Of a stretch of DNA of 27,083 nucleotides, positions 9,408 to 17,447 are shown piece by piece. How positions within the stretch are numbered: position 1 is the stretch's first letter; each line of letters begins with the position of its first letter. The notes beneath the pieces were generated by a model that saw only the letters and a program-made list of their open reading frames with translations, searched no databases and was not told where the DNA came from. A program made the position numbers and the translations under genes. Source of the DNA: an uncultured Lachnospiraceae bacterium (lineage in GTDB: Bacteria; Bacillota; Clostridia; Lachnospirales; Lachnospiraceae). Where the stretch lies: NCBI GenBank assembly GCA_959022495.1, contig CAUEYX010000040.1:1-27083 (forward strand), in the 5' to 3' direction.

Positions 9408-12400
9408 TCAGTTCCGTCTCCCTGCTCTGCGCCGAATTACAAGAAGCACAGTTCCCGCCGCGAGCACAGACAGCATACCTGCCACAGACGGAGTGGTGTC
9501 TCCGGTTTTTGCGGCTCTGCCTGTATCTGTTCCCACGCCGCTGTCCTGGTCTGTCTTTCCGGCTGCCTCGCCCTTCTGCTCTTCGCCGTCTGTACCGGTT
9601 GTTTCGCTGTCCCCAGCAGTTTCCTCCTGGACTTTCTTCAGCCCGTCATAGGCTGCCTGCAGCTCGGAAACAGCCTTATCCACCTCTGCCTGTTCCTCCA
9701 TAGACAAGGTGTCATCTGTCAGGATGTCATTCGCTGCTGCCAATGCCGCCCGGAACACCGCCGCGCTCTTTTCTGTATAGGCGCTCAAATCCAGTGCTGC
9801 CGCCTCACTGATCAGATCTTCCAGCACAGACTTATCCGCTTTCAGCCGCAGATCACTGATCGCCTGCACAAGGGCATCCCATGCGCGGTCAACGTCCTCC
9901 TGGAACGCGTCCCCGTCTGCCAGCACCTCTTCCGCCTTCGCAAGAGCATCTAAGAACTCTGCCTGTCCCGCTTCCACATACTGGTACAGATTAATCATGC
10001 CCGCAAGTTCCACGGACATCTCAAGATCCGTCTTATCTCCGGCCTTCATATCCAGCGCCTGGATCGCGAGCATCAGTTTTGCCGCCGCATTCAGCACCTC
10101 TTCTCTCGAAGCATTCTCATCCGCCATTACCGCTTCTCCTTCAGTAACAGCTTCTTCCAAGAGCTTCTGTACGGACTCAATACATCCGTCAGCGGAGCCA
10201 TCCTCCATATATCCCTTAGCCCGGTTCAAGAAATATTCCAGCGTTTTCTTCCCTGCCTGATCCGGCTCCACCGGTTTTTCTGCCGGTTTCAGTTCTGCCC
10301 GCGCAGCGGACAGCGTTTCTGCCAGTTTATCAATTTCTTCCTGAGACGCTGCCGCCCTTGCGCTTTCATCCTCCAGAACTTCCTTTGCCTGCTCATACGC
10401 GGCGATATACGCGTCTGCCATCTCTCCGGCCTCATATTCTCCCGCTTCGATAGCCGGGATGACTGTATTTGTGCCGTCCTCCACAAGGCGCTCCAGCACG
10501 GTCCAGTCCTTCTTCGCGCCATCCAGGGCTGTCAATGCGTCAGACAGTTCTTTCTGCGCCTTCTGGATTTCCGGGTAGAACGCGTTCTCATCTCCCAGTA
10601 CTTTCTCTGCCTCTTCCATCATCTGTTCCAGTGCTTCAACCGCGTCCGGCTCATAATCTCCACGGTTCATCAATTCCCGTTTTTCCTCTGCCACTGCGTA
10701 TGTCTCCGCAAGGGCTGTCTTATCTGTAAGCTGTGCGGTGATCTCAGCCATCTCCGCTGCCGCCCGGTCAACATCTTCCTGGCCTGCCGCGCTGTTGTCA
10801 CGGACAATGAGCATATTGTGGTACGCGTCCATAAACTGCTTTTTATACGTATATGCCAATTCATCTACTCTTCCGCTGTCAATATACTTGGATTCCACGT
10901 CCGCAATCCTGCTGTTCAGGGCTGTGCGGTCCACATCAGCCCCTTCTCCGGTCTTTCCTGACACAATGAATCCGTCCACAACCGTATATTCTCCGGTTCT
11001 TGTGGGCTGGCTGACGCCTGTCAGCGTATAAGTCCCCGGCGCAAGCTTTGGCGACTCATAGACCGGCACCTGATACTGACCTGAAGAACTGCTGATGTAG
11101 CACTGCGCGAGCCCCTCTGCCACGACATCTCCATTCTGATCACAGATAGTCACCGCAATATTGGACTGATCATTTTTGGAGCGGGAAAGCATGGTAATCT
11201 GCTCGCCCTGGAATGTCACCTCGAACCACGGCGCGTCGCCGCCCTGGTAATTATAGCCCATGCACTTGCCGCCCTGGTCATTGCTGTTGGCAGAATAGAA
11301 CCATTGGTTTTTCACCCCTGTTGTGGCACCGGATATTTCCGTACTGTAAGTAACGGCCTTGTCGTCGCACTCCAGTATCCGGTCTGCCACAGACGCTTCC
11401 GCCGGGACGGTCACGGTAAGCGTGCGCTCCGCCGTCGTTCCATCCGCCATATCTGTCACCTGGAATGTCACGTCCACAGCAGTGGTCTCTGCCGGAGTGG
11501 TAATACTTCCGTCCGTACTGATCACGTCCTCATTGCTTGTCTTGACAATCTTAAGGCTGAATCCGGACGGAAGTACAGACGGAATCAGTGTCTTTGATTC
11601 CGCTGAGGGCTGCTGTACACTGAGCATCTGCGCCACATCCCTGGCGGTCAGCGCGCGTTCTGCCTTTACGTTAACTACCGCGGTCTTTTCTGCCTCAGCA
11701 CCATCCGCCTGACTGGTTACTTTAAAGACCAGTGTAACATCTGTATCCTCCACCGGCGCTGTAATGCTGCTGTCTAATGCCACGATCTCCGGCGCGCTGG
11801 ATTCCTCCAGTGCCACCTCATACCCTGCCGGTACCACAGAAGTCATCACCCGTTCTGCCCCCAGGGCCGGATCATAGATCACCAGGCCGTCCGCTACACT
11901 TTCCGCTGTCGTCTCTTTCGTATCATAGTAACTGTCGTACAGCTCCACCTCTGACAGCGTGACCCCCGCAGTACCGGACATCTCAAATGTAATGCGGATC
12001 TTCTGGGCTGTCGTATCCGGAAGCTCTACACCCAGGTTCGTGCCAACGCCTCCGCCGGACGCGATCTGTGTCCACGCCCCATCCAAATATGCTTCCACAG
12101 TATAAGCCGCCACACGGTTGGCAAAGCTCGCCGCCTCTTTGATGACCAGATAGTTGAACTGCTTTTCTCCGCCCATATCATAGGAGACTGTAATCGGAGA
12201 TACCTTGTCATCTGTCGCCCACCTTGTACCGCTGTTTCCGTCCACGGACTTATCCGCCGCGTAGGCCGACTGATTTTTATAGTAATTTGTGGCTTCCGCC
12301 TGAGCTCCGACCAGGAGGTTCTCCCCTGTAACGAGACTTCCTTTGGACGGAACATCGATGTCAAACTGACTGATGACTGCCTTCTGCGCGACAGCATAAT

Positions 12401-15400
12401 TTCTTCCTTCTACGTGTTCAACCGACAGTGTATAACTGCCAAGCGGAAGTTCTTTCTTCGTATATAGGCTGCAAGAATCGCTTCCACTCTCATAGCAGTA
12501 AAGATCTGCCTCTCTGGACTCAACTGTCTCTCCGTCAGAGCCTGTCAGTGTCACGCGGATCTTTCCGCAGTCATTGTTAGAACGTCCGACGATCGTAATT
12601 CCCTCGCCATAGAAGTCCATCGTCAACGTATCTCCCATCGTCTCACTGGTAATCTTAGTTCCTGACACAGTCCAGTTCCCATTCTTTGCCACCGTGGCAT
12701 CTGCCGCCGGGACGGTCTGCGTCTGGCATCGCTCCATCAGTCCTTCTCTGGCCATCCGCATCCGCTCTCTGGCCACGGTCATATCCCTCAGCGTCACGGA
12801 TTCTCCGCTTTCCATCAAGGCAAGCGCGTTTTCCCTGGCTGTCTGAAGCGCCTCCCAGCTTTCATCCGTATAATCCCTGGCCAGGAGCCCCTTCGTCCGG
12901 TCATACTCCTGGGTCAGAGAGGCGAGGTCATAGACATCCTGCCCCTTTTCCAAAGTAAAGGTCCGGCTGATATATTCTTTAGCCCCCGCAATATGGATCA
13001 GCAGTTCATAGGTCCCCTGCAGATTTGCCGGGGCAGAGAAGTCCGCCTTAAACCCACTGTAATGCTCCACATCGATGAGCTGCTGCGCGATAACGCTGCC
13101 GTCGGACGTATCAATCACCTGGACTGCGGCCTGCGCATTTTTCTCCGGCAGCTCATAAGCGATAAATGACAAATCACCCAGAGCGGAATCATAGTACATG
13201 CGGATATCCGCTCCGTCTTTTCCTTCCAGGGTCACGCGGGAGATCGGAAGCTCCCTCTCCGACACACCTTTCTCCTCAAAGCCTGACGGAACAGCATACT
13301 CTGTGAAATCTGCTGTCGGTATTTCTTCCTCCCGCTCAGACGGAGCCGCCGGTGTATATGTGGACGCCGCCGCCCCGCCGGCTGTGATCGTGTACGTTTC
13401 TCCTGCCTCGGTCGCAAAACAGATGGTATTCTCATCTTCCGCCGTAAATGTGATTTTATTTCCAGCGGAATCCGTAACCGTGCTGTCCGCGATCTCATTG
13501 TACCGGATCTTCAGCTCATTTCCGTTATTTGACAGGGCCGTCATCTTCGTCAGGGCGCTGTCCTCCCATGAAGCGCTGATCTCGAAATTCCCCCGCGCCA
13601 CAAGTCCGCTGTAACTTCCGTCAGACCACTCATCCGGAAGCGCAGGAATCGGCTGTACATACCCTGCATGGCTCTGAAGCAGCATTTCAGCTACCCCTGC
13701 GGTCAATCCCAGTGTACCGTCAATCTGAAACGGCGGATGGGTGTCAAAAAGATTGGAAATCGTACGCTCCGCCAGGATTCCTGAATAGCAGTCCAGCGCA
13801 TTCTCTCCGTCCAGCAGGCGGGCCCACTCGCACATCTTCATGGCCCTGGACCATCCCGTAGAGGCATTCCCCCGCTCTTCCAGTGATACTCTTGCCGCCG
13901 CGAATTCATCCGGCGTCTCCGCGGTAATCAGCGACAGCGGATACAGCCCCAGCAGATGAGAGGTATGGCGGTGAGGTCCGCCGTAATCTGCCGAGTTGGT
14001 CAGATCATCGAGCTCGACCACATCCTCCTCTCTCCACTCCTTGATCTGTCCGTGCTCTCCGATGCGGATGGGATCAAGGCGCTCCTTCTGCTCTGCCAGA
14101 GTATTGATCCATTCTGTGTCCGTCTCACCCACAATGGCGCTGCTCTCAATCACGTCCTTAAACAGCTGATAGGTCAGGGACTGCTCGTATGTGGTTCCCA
14201 CTGTGACCGGCCCGTGCTCTGATGAAAAGCTGGGCGCCACCACAAGACTTCCATCCCTTGGGTCTTCCACAAGAAGTTTAGACAGCGCCTGGGCAGCCTC
14301 TTTCATCGTGGGATAGATCTTCTCTTTCAGCATGTCCTCATCACCGGTAAAGAGGTAATAATCATAAATATTGTTGCAAAGCCACGCGGAGGAAGCCGGA
14401 TTCAGCGCATACGAATACGAGTCATGGGGAGAGGTATATCCAAAGGGATTATTAGAACAGTTGACCGTCCATCCTCCGTCCTCAATCCCCAGGTACTCCC
14501 GCGCCGTCACGCGCCCGGGCTCCCTTAAGCTTTCCACATAGTCGATCAGCGGCAGCATCGTATCCGCCATATTGGTTACCATAGCCTGCCAATAATTCAT
14601 CTCAAGGTTTACATTCAGGTGATAATCCGAGCTCCAGGAAGGATTGTTATTATCATTCCACACTCCCTGCAGGTTTGCCGGGAGCGACCCTTCCCGTGAG
14701 GACGAGATCAGGGCATAGCGGCCGAACTGGAACGTCAGCACTTCCAGCTCCCTGTATTTATCGTCACTGATATCCCCTGCCTTAAACGCGCTCTGATATT
14801 CCCGGAGCAGTTCATTGGTCGGAAGGCTGTTATCGTACTGCCCGAGGTCCGCCTCTACAGTTCCAAACAATGCCTCATAATCCGCAATATGCTCTGCCCT
14901 TAATTGGTCGTATCCCTTTGCCGAGGCATCCTCAATCCTCTTCTCCACTTCCGGAAGCGGGTCATCTCCTTTGTACTCCGGCCAGTCATTCGCATAATCC
15001 GTGCCGATGGTCACAAGGATAATAACGGACTGCGCGCCCTCCACCCGGATGTCATTGTCCGTGGTTCCTTTTACCGTGCCTTCTCCCTCATTGAGCACCC
15101 GCAGCCGGGATGCCAGCTTCATATCGTTGCTCTTTAAGTTCGCAGTGACCGTCAGTGTGTCGCCGCCCTCCACACTCTTTTCCACATTGACTTTTGTTTC
15201 CGCGCCGCTGCTGATTTTCTCCGTCACAAGAGGCTCAAGGTTCACTGTAAAATTCAGCTTTCCTGCCTCGCTCGCGGTGAATTTCAGCGCGATCACATTG
15301 TCGGGATAATTCGCAAGGTACTCCCTTGTATACGTTACGCCGTCGTCAGAATATGTAACCCCGCCGGCTGCATTCTCCAGGTTCAGATACCTGCGGTAAT

Positions 15401-15944
15401 CTTCCGGTGTCTTGGAAGGCTGGTTATCAAAAGTCAGATTCAGATCCCCAAATGTCTGGTAGGCTCCGCGCTCCTTGACCCCTTTTCCATACAGCAGGCC
15501 GGTCCCCATAATATTGTCCACTGTATCCTGGTCATAATTGAATGCCGCTTCTCTGAGCGCAGGCAGCAGCTGATTTCCTCCAGTCTTGTTGCCCCCCGTA
15601 TAATCCGGTCTTGAATTGGGGCCGCTCTTCCATATCGTTTTCTCGCTGAGCTGGATCTTCTCATCTGCCAGTCCTCCATAAAATGCCGCCCCCATATACC
15701 CGTTTCCAATCACCAGCGGCTGAAGATCATCCGCACTGGTACTGGAGCCGGAGACCCAGTTATAGTTTCCAGCCGGCTCGTCGTACCAAAGCTCCAGCTG
15801 TGCCGGGGCATCTGCAGACGCTGCCGGAGATGATGTCTCCGCATTCTGCTCCTGCGCCTGCACGTTCTCCGCACCTGCCGGCGCCAGAAATCCGGCCAGC
15901 ATCAATGCGGTCAGCGCCAGACTGACTGCTTTTTTCCCTCTCAT
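9408..15944 (-). CDS. Secreted, surface-anchored GH95 alpha-L-fucosidase with a long accessory region (GH95b)
   Basis: This is a 2178-residue protein that starts at ATG after an AAGGAGG site. It has a signal peptide (about 1-25), a GH95 N-terminal sandwich (about 50-315), a barrel (about 345-770) and a C-terminal sandwich to about 857. The AfcA-equivalent residues are N444, N446, E576 and D742. After the catalytic part come a beta-sandwich of unknown type (about 890-1000), helices, an unassigned sandwich (about 1085-1195), an F5/8 carbohydrate-binding domain (about 1203-1337) and two atrophied Ig-like domains (about 1345-1430 and 1432-1515). A second copy of the unassigned sandwich follows (about 1525-1662). 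The tail has several FIVAR-type helical modules (about 1670-2105), an acidic Gly/Thr linker, TGD (2147-2149), a membrane helix and RRRAGRR. The base motif reads QIDGTLG instead of the common QIDGNFG. It should act on fucosylated host glycans at the cell surface. The catalytic part differs strongly from GH95a, so it is not a recent duplicate and probably has another linkage or aglycone preference. Confidence 0.92.
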   Translation of the reverse strand: MRGKKAVSLALTALMLAGFLAPAGAENVQAQEQNAETSSPAASADAPAQLELWYDEPAGNYNWVSGSSTSADDLQPLVIGNGYMGAAFYGGLADEKIQLSEKTIWKSGPNSRPDYTGGNKTGGNQLLPALREAAFNYDQDTVDNIMGTGLLYGKGVKERGAYQTFGDLNLTFDNQPSKTPEDYRRYLNLENAAGGVTYSDDGVTYTREYLANYPDNVIALKFTASEAGKLNFTVNLEPLVTEKISSGAETKVNVEKSVEGGDTLTVTANLKSNDMKLASRLRVLNEGEGTVKGTTDNDIRVEGAQSVIILVTIGTDYANDWPEYKGDDPLPEVEKRIEDASAKGYDQLRAEHIADYEALFGTVEADLGQYDNSLPTNELLREYQSAFKAGDISDDKYRELEVLTFQFGRYALISSSREGSLPANLQGVWNDNNNPSWSSDYHLNVNLEMNYWQAMVTNMADTMLPLIDYVESLREPGRVTAREYLGIEDGGWTVNCSNNPFGYTSPHDSYSYALNPASSAWLCNNIYDYYLFTGDEDMLKEKIYPTMKEAAQALSKLLVEDPRDGSLVVAPSFSSEHGPVTVGTTYEQSLTYQLFKDVIESSAIVGETDTEWINTLAEQKERLDPIRIGEHGQIKEWREEDVVELDDLTNSADYGGPHRHTSHLLGLYPLSLITAETPDEFAAARVSLEERGNASTGWSRAMKMCEWARLLDGENALDCYSGILAERTISNLFDTHPPFQIDGTLGLTAGVAEMLLQSHAGYVQPIPALPDEWSDGSYSGLVARGNFEISASWEDSALTKMTALSNNGNELKIRYNEIADSTVTDSAGNKITFTAEDENTICFATEAGETYTITAGGAAASTYTPAAPSEREEEIPTADFTEYAVPSGFEEKGVSERELPISRVTLEGKDGADIRMYYDSALGDLSFIAYELPEKNAQAAVQVIDTSDGSVIAQQLIDVEHYSGFKADFSAPANLQGTYELLIHIAGAKEYISRTFTLEKGQDVYDLASLTQEYDRTKGLLARDYTDESWEALQTARENALALMESGESVTLRDMTVARERMRMAREGLMERCQTQTVPAADATVAKNGNWTVSGTKITSETMGDTLTMDFYGEGITIVGRSNNDCGKIRVTLTGSDGETVESREADLYCYESGSDSCSLYTKKELPLGSYTLSVEHVEGRNYAVAQKAVISQFDIDVPSKGSLVTGENLLVGAQAEATNYYKNQSAYAADKSVDGNSGTRWATDDKVSPITVSYDMGGEKQFNYLVIKEAASFANRVAAYTVEAYLDGAWTQIASGGGVGTNLGVELPDTTAQKIRITFEMSGTAGVTLSEVELYDSYYDTKETTAESVADGLVIYDPALGAERVMTSVVPAGYEVALEESSAPEIVALDSSITAPVEDTDVTLVFKVTSQADGAEAEKTAVVNVKAERALTARDVAQMLSVQQPSAESKTLIPSVLPSGFSLKIVKTSNEDVISTDGSITTPAETTAVDVTFQVTDMADGTTAERTLTVTVPAEASVADRILECDDKAVTYSTEISGATTGVKNQWFYSANSNDQGGKCMGYNYQGGDAPWFEVTFQGEQITMLSRSKNDQSNIAVTICDQNGDVVAEGLAQCYISSSSGQYQVPVYESPKLAPGTYTLTGVSQPTRTGEYTVVDGFIVSGKTGEGADVDRTALNSRIADVESKYIDSGRVDELAYTYKKQFMDAYHNMLIVRDNSAAGQEDVDRAAAEMAEITAQLTDKTALAETYAVAEEKRELMNRGDYEPDAVEALEQMMEEAEKVLGDENAFYPEIQKAQKELSDALTALDGAKKDWTVLERLVEDGTNTVIPAIEAGEYEAGEMADAYIAAYEQAKEVLEDESARAAASQEEIDKLAETLSAARAELKPAEKPVEPDQAGKKTLEYFLNRAKGYMEDGSADGCIESVQKLLEEAVTEGEAVMADENASREEVLNAAAKLMLAIQALDMKAGDKTDLEMSVELAGMINLYQYVEAGQAEFLDALAKAEEVLADGDAFQEDVDRAWDALVQAISDLRLKADKSVLEDLISEAAALDLSAYTEKSAAVFRAALAAANDILTDDTLSMEEQAEVDKAVSELQAAYDGLKKVQEETAGDSETTGTDGEEQKGEAAGKTDQDSGVGTDTGRAAKTGDTTPSVAGMLSVLAAGTVLLVIRRRAGRRN

Positions 15945-16028
15945 ACCCTGTCCTCCTTCATAAATTTCGACAATTCATCATTATAATCAATTCTAACATG
16001 CTTCATCTTTATTTTTAGAGTTATATTC

Positions 16029-16052
16029 CGACATTTTACGCAGACCATGTCG
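16029..16052. promoter_or_regulatory. 24-bp inverted repeat CGACAT-N12-ATGTCG upstream of GH95b (putative operator/promoter)
   Basis: The 6-bp arms are perfect and the spacer is 12 nt, identical in layout to the GH20 copy; the inner edge is 85 bp before the start codon. The left flank ATTCCGACATT is also close to the GH20 copy (TTTCCGACATT). On the minus strand a -10-like GAATAT follows immediately. The rest of 15945-16239 shows nothing clear beyond this site and a doubtful small reading frame. Confidence 0.55.
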
Positions 16053-16226
16053 TCTTCTCTTAATTTTCTCCTGCCCATCATCGCCGTTTCCACAAAACCA
16101 TAGGCGGCAGTGCTGCCCATCTCCGCCTGTCCATTTCCTTCTAATTCCGAATAATCAGTTAAGAATTTCATAACTATTTTTCGATTTCTTTAAGACTTTA
16201 AACATATTTTGGACACATTTCGCGGG

Positions 16227-16232
16227 TATACT
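16227..16232 (+). promoter_or_regulatory. Probable -10 box (TATACT) of structured RNA copy 1
   Basis: TATACT lies exactly 7 nt before the conserved AGATAG that begins the element. The second copy has TATACT at the same distance although the flanking DNA is otherwise dissimilar. No good TTGACA-like -35 box is visible in either copy, so the promoter may need an activator or another sigma factor. Confidence 0.5.
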
Positions 16233-16239
16233 AAGACCC

Positions 16240-16380
16240 AGATAGTTGATAAAACAACTATCTCCCCCCTCATAAAGTATAGACATCCCGGGGGACCGGG
16301 ATGTCGCACTTTACTCTCATTCCTTTAGATAACTTATAAACACGAAACCCGTTAGCCGAAAGGTTAACGGGTTTTCGCTG
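16240..16380 (+). ncRNA. Candidate structured small RNA, copy 1
   Basis: Layout from the 5' end: a 9-bp hairpin AGATAGTTG/CAACTATCT with loop ATAAAA; a CCCCCC run; stem TAAAGT/ACTTTA enclosing a 10-bp hairpin GACATCCCGG/CCGGGATGTC; a conserved unpaired block CTCATTCCTTTAGATAAC; and a terminator. The element recurs at 23595-23731 with the conserved blocks almost unchanged, while the inner hairpin and terminator differ by compensatory substitutions, which argues for RNA structure. The plus strand is favoured by the TATACT box and the 3' terminator followed by UUUU. No open reading frame fits. The C-rich unpaired run could pair with Shine-Dalgarno sequences, as in known C-rich Firmicute sRNAs; that role is inference. 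The alternative is a minus-strand leader of GH95b. I cannot match it to a named RNA family. Confidence 0.6.
16345..16373. terminator. Bidirectional terminator shared by RNA copy 1 (+) and the 210-aa protein gene (-)
   Basis: The stem AACCCGTTA-GCC/GG-TTAACGGGTT is closed by a GAAA tetraloop, with one G-U pair. It is followed by UUUU on the plus strand and by UUUCGUGUUUAU on the minus strand. It starts about 25 bp past the stop of the minus-strand gene. Confidence 0.7.
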
Positions 16381-16397
16381 TACGCAGCTTCATTTCA

Positions 16398-17030
16398 TTA
16401 TGACGCCATCTCTTTTCCCATTTTGATAAATCCCAGTTCCTGTTCTGTATACAGGATCTTTTCTTTTACTCCCGCTGCTCCCAGCGGCACTGTATCTTCT
16501 ATGACAGATAATGCATAGCGATATCCTATATAAAACGAATATCGTAAAATTCCCAGTTCCTTTTCTTCATAAGTAGAATAAACAACTGTCAGATTCTCTG
16601 CATCCTCTGTCCCCAAATCTTTTCTGATACTTTCAAACAGGCTGTTTATCTCGTTTTTACGGTCATAATGTTCCTTATACTTCTGCATATTCGGCATCAT
16701 CAAAAGTTCTTTAAAGACAAATTCATTAAACGCGTCTTCTGTGCTATCCTCTACAAAATACTGTTCAAACCCGGCATAAATTCCTCTCTTCATCCCCCAG
16801 CCAAGACTGTACTGCTGATTCTCGGCGAACAGCCTCTCCATCTGTTCCAGATCTTCTTTCTGTTTCTCTGTTAACACCGGGCTCAGCTTTTCTTTTCCTT
16901 CCTGATATTCCTTTTCCACTTCATAACACTGGCCAGTCATTTCTTCCGAATATGTTTTAAGAATACTCTCCAGCAGCTCATCCGAATTCATATTCTGCGC
17001 TAATCCCTTTAATTCTTTTTCAATATTCAT
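16398..17030 (-). CDS. Hypothetical helical protein, 210 aa, not recognised
   Basis: The start ATG at 17030 follows AGGAGG with a 7-nt gap, and codon use looks normal, so I take it as a real gene. There is no signal peptide or membrane helix; the protein should be cytoplasmic, acidic and almost wholly alpha-helical. It seems to hold two related helical units. One contains LEQMERLFAENQ followed by SLGWGMKRGIYAGFE; the other contains NEINSLFESIRKDLG followed by SFYIGYRYALSVIE. Each is a charged helix and then an aromatic/glycine helix ending in an acidic residue. This loosely recalls small Lachnospiraceae helical DUF proteins, but I cannot name a family. It sits alone between two glycosidase genes with its own terminator. 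Nothing in the sequence ties it to glycan use. Confidence 0.8.
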   Translation of the reverse strand: MNIEKELKGLAQNMNSDELLESILKTYSEEMTGQCYEVEKEYQEGKEKLSPVLTEKQKEDLEQMERLFAENQQYSLGWGMKRGIYAGFEQYFVEDSTEDAFNEFVFKELLMMPNMQKYKEHYDRKNEINSLFESIRKDLGTEDAENLTVVYSTYEEKELGILRYSFYIGYRYALSVIEDTVPLGAAGVKEKILYTEQELGFIKMGKEMAS

Positions 17031-17447
17031 GTTTTTTCCTCCTCATGTGCGCTTCGTCAAAAATCCCCCTATGCATCAGGCTATTTCTGAACATCATAGA
17101 CTTTATGTTTCGTAAAACAAGCACGCCGGTCAGAAACCCTTTTGTGCTTATTTTCTATAAAACGGAAAACCTCTGCGGGAAAAACAACTTCTCCCCCGCA
17201 AAGTCCGACTAGAAAAAGAATTAAAACAAATGGAGCTTATTCCTATGCTTCAATTGCGGGATAAAACATTGCAAAAGCATCTCTTCGAATATACATAAGC
17301 TGTCTCACAGACAGTTTGGGGCAATACGGAAGATAGAATATCCTATGGTCCCAAGCGGTGAAATAAAAATGCTGAAGCCCGCCGGCCGGACGGCCGGCGG
17401 GTTTTGCTATCCTGCACATCTTTCTAGCCTGGTTAAAACTTACTGTT
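17031..17447. other. 417-bp intergenic region with a C-rich hairpin and a possible plus-strand RNA
   Basis: A 6-bp hairpin TGCGGG/CCCGCA (17174-17200) has a loop AAAAACAACTTCTCC. This run closely matches the AAAACAACTATCTCCCCCC segment of the two-copy RNA. Further right, CTGTC/GACAG and TTGGG/CCCAA pairings (about 17300-17354) precede a strong terminator ending in UUUU on the plus strand. A weak promoter-like TTGCAA and TATACA pair lies at 17269-17295 with a short 15-nt spacer. No coding potential is convincing on either strand. Confidence 0.35.
17378..17405 (+). terminator. GC-rich terminator hairpin between GH2 and the 210-aa protein gene
   Basis: An 11-bp inverted repeat CCCGCCGGCCG/CGGCCGGCGGG is followed by TTTTGC on the plus strand. 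On the minus strand, where it would end GH2 about 45 bp past the stop, the T-run comes only after some seven other bases. It therefore fits better as a plus-strand or bidirectional terminator. Confidence 0.6.

Noticed and set aside
16240..16380. The repeated element as an insertion sequence or MITE
   Set aside because: The copies lack common terminal inverted repeats and target-site duplications. The differences lie in base-paired stems with pairing kept, which suits a structured RNA better.
17090..17109. AACAT-N10-ATGTT before the 210-aa gene as another copy of the CGACAT element
   Set aside because: Spacing and total length differ and the CG bases are missing. A short ACAT/ATGT pair is expected by chance in AT-rich DNA; the same applies to ACAT-N9-ATGT near 23373.
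17290..17405. Known riboswitch upstream of GH2 or the 210-aa gene
   Set aside because: I compared the pairings with the purine, c-di-GMP, THF, ZTP and fluoride riboswitch cores and saw no match. The segment also lies downstream of GH2 and is oriented away from the 210-aa gene.
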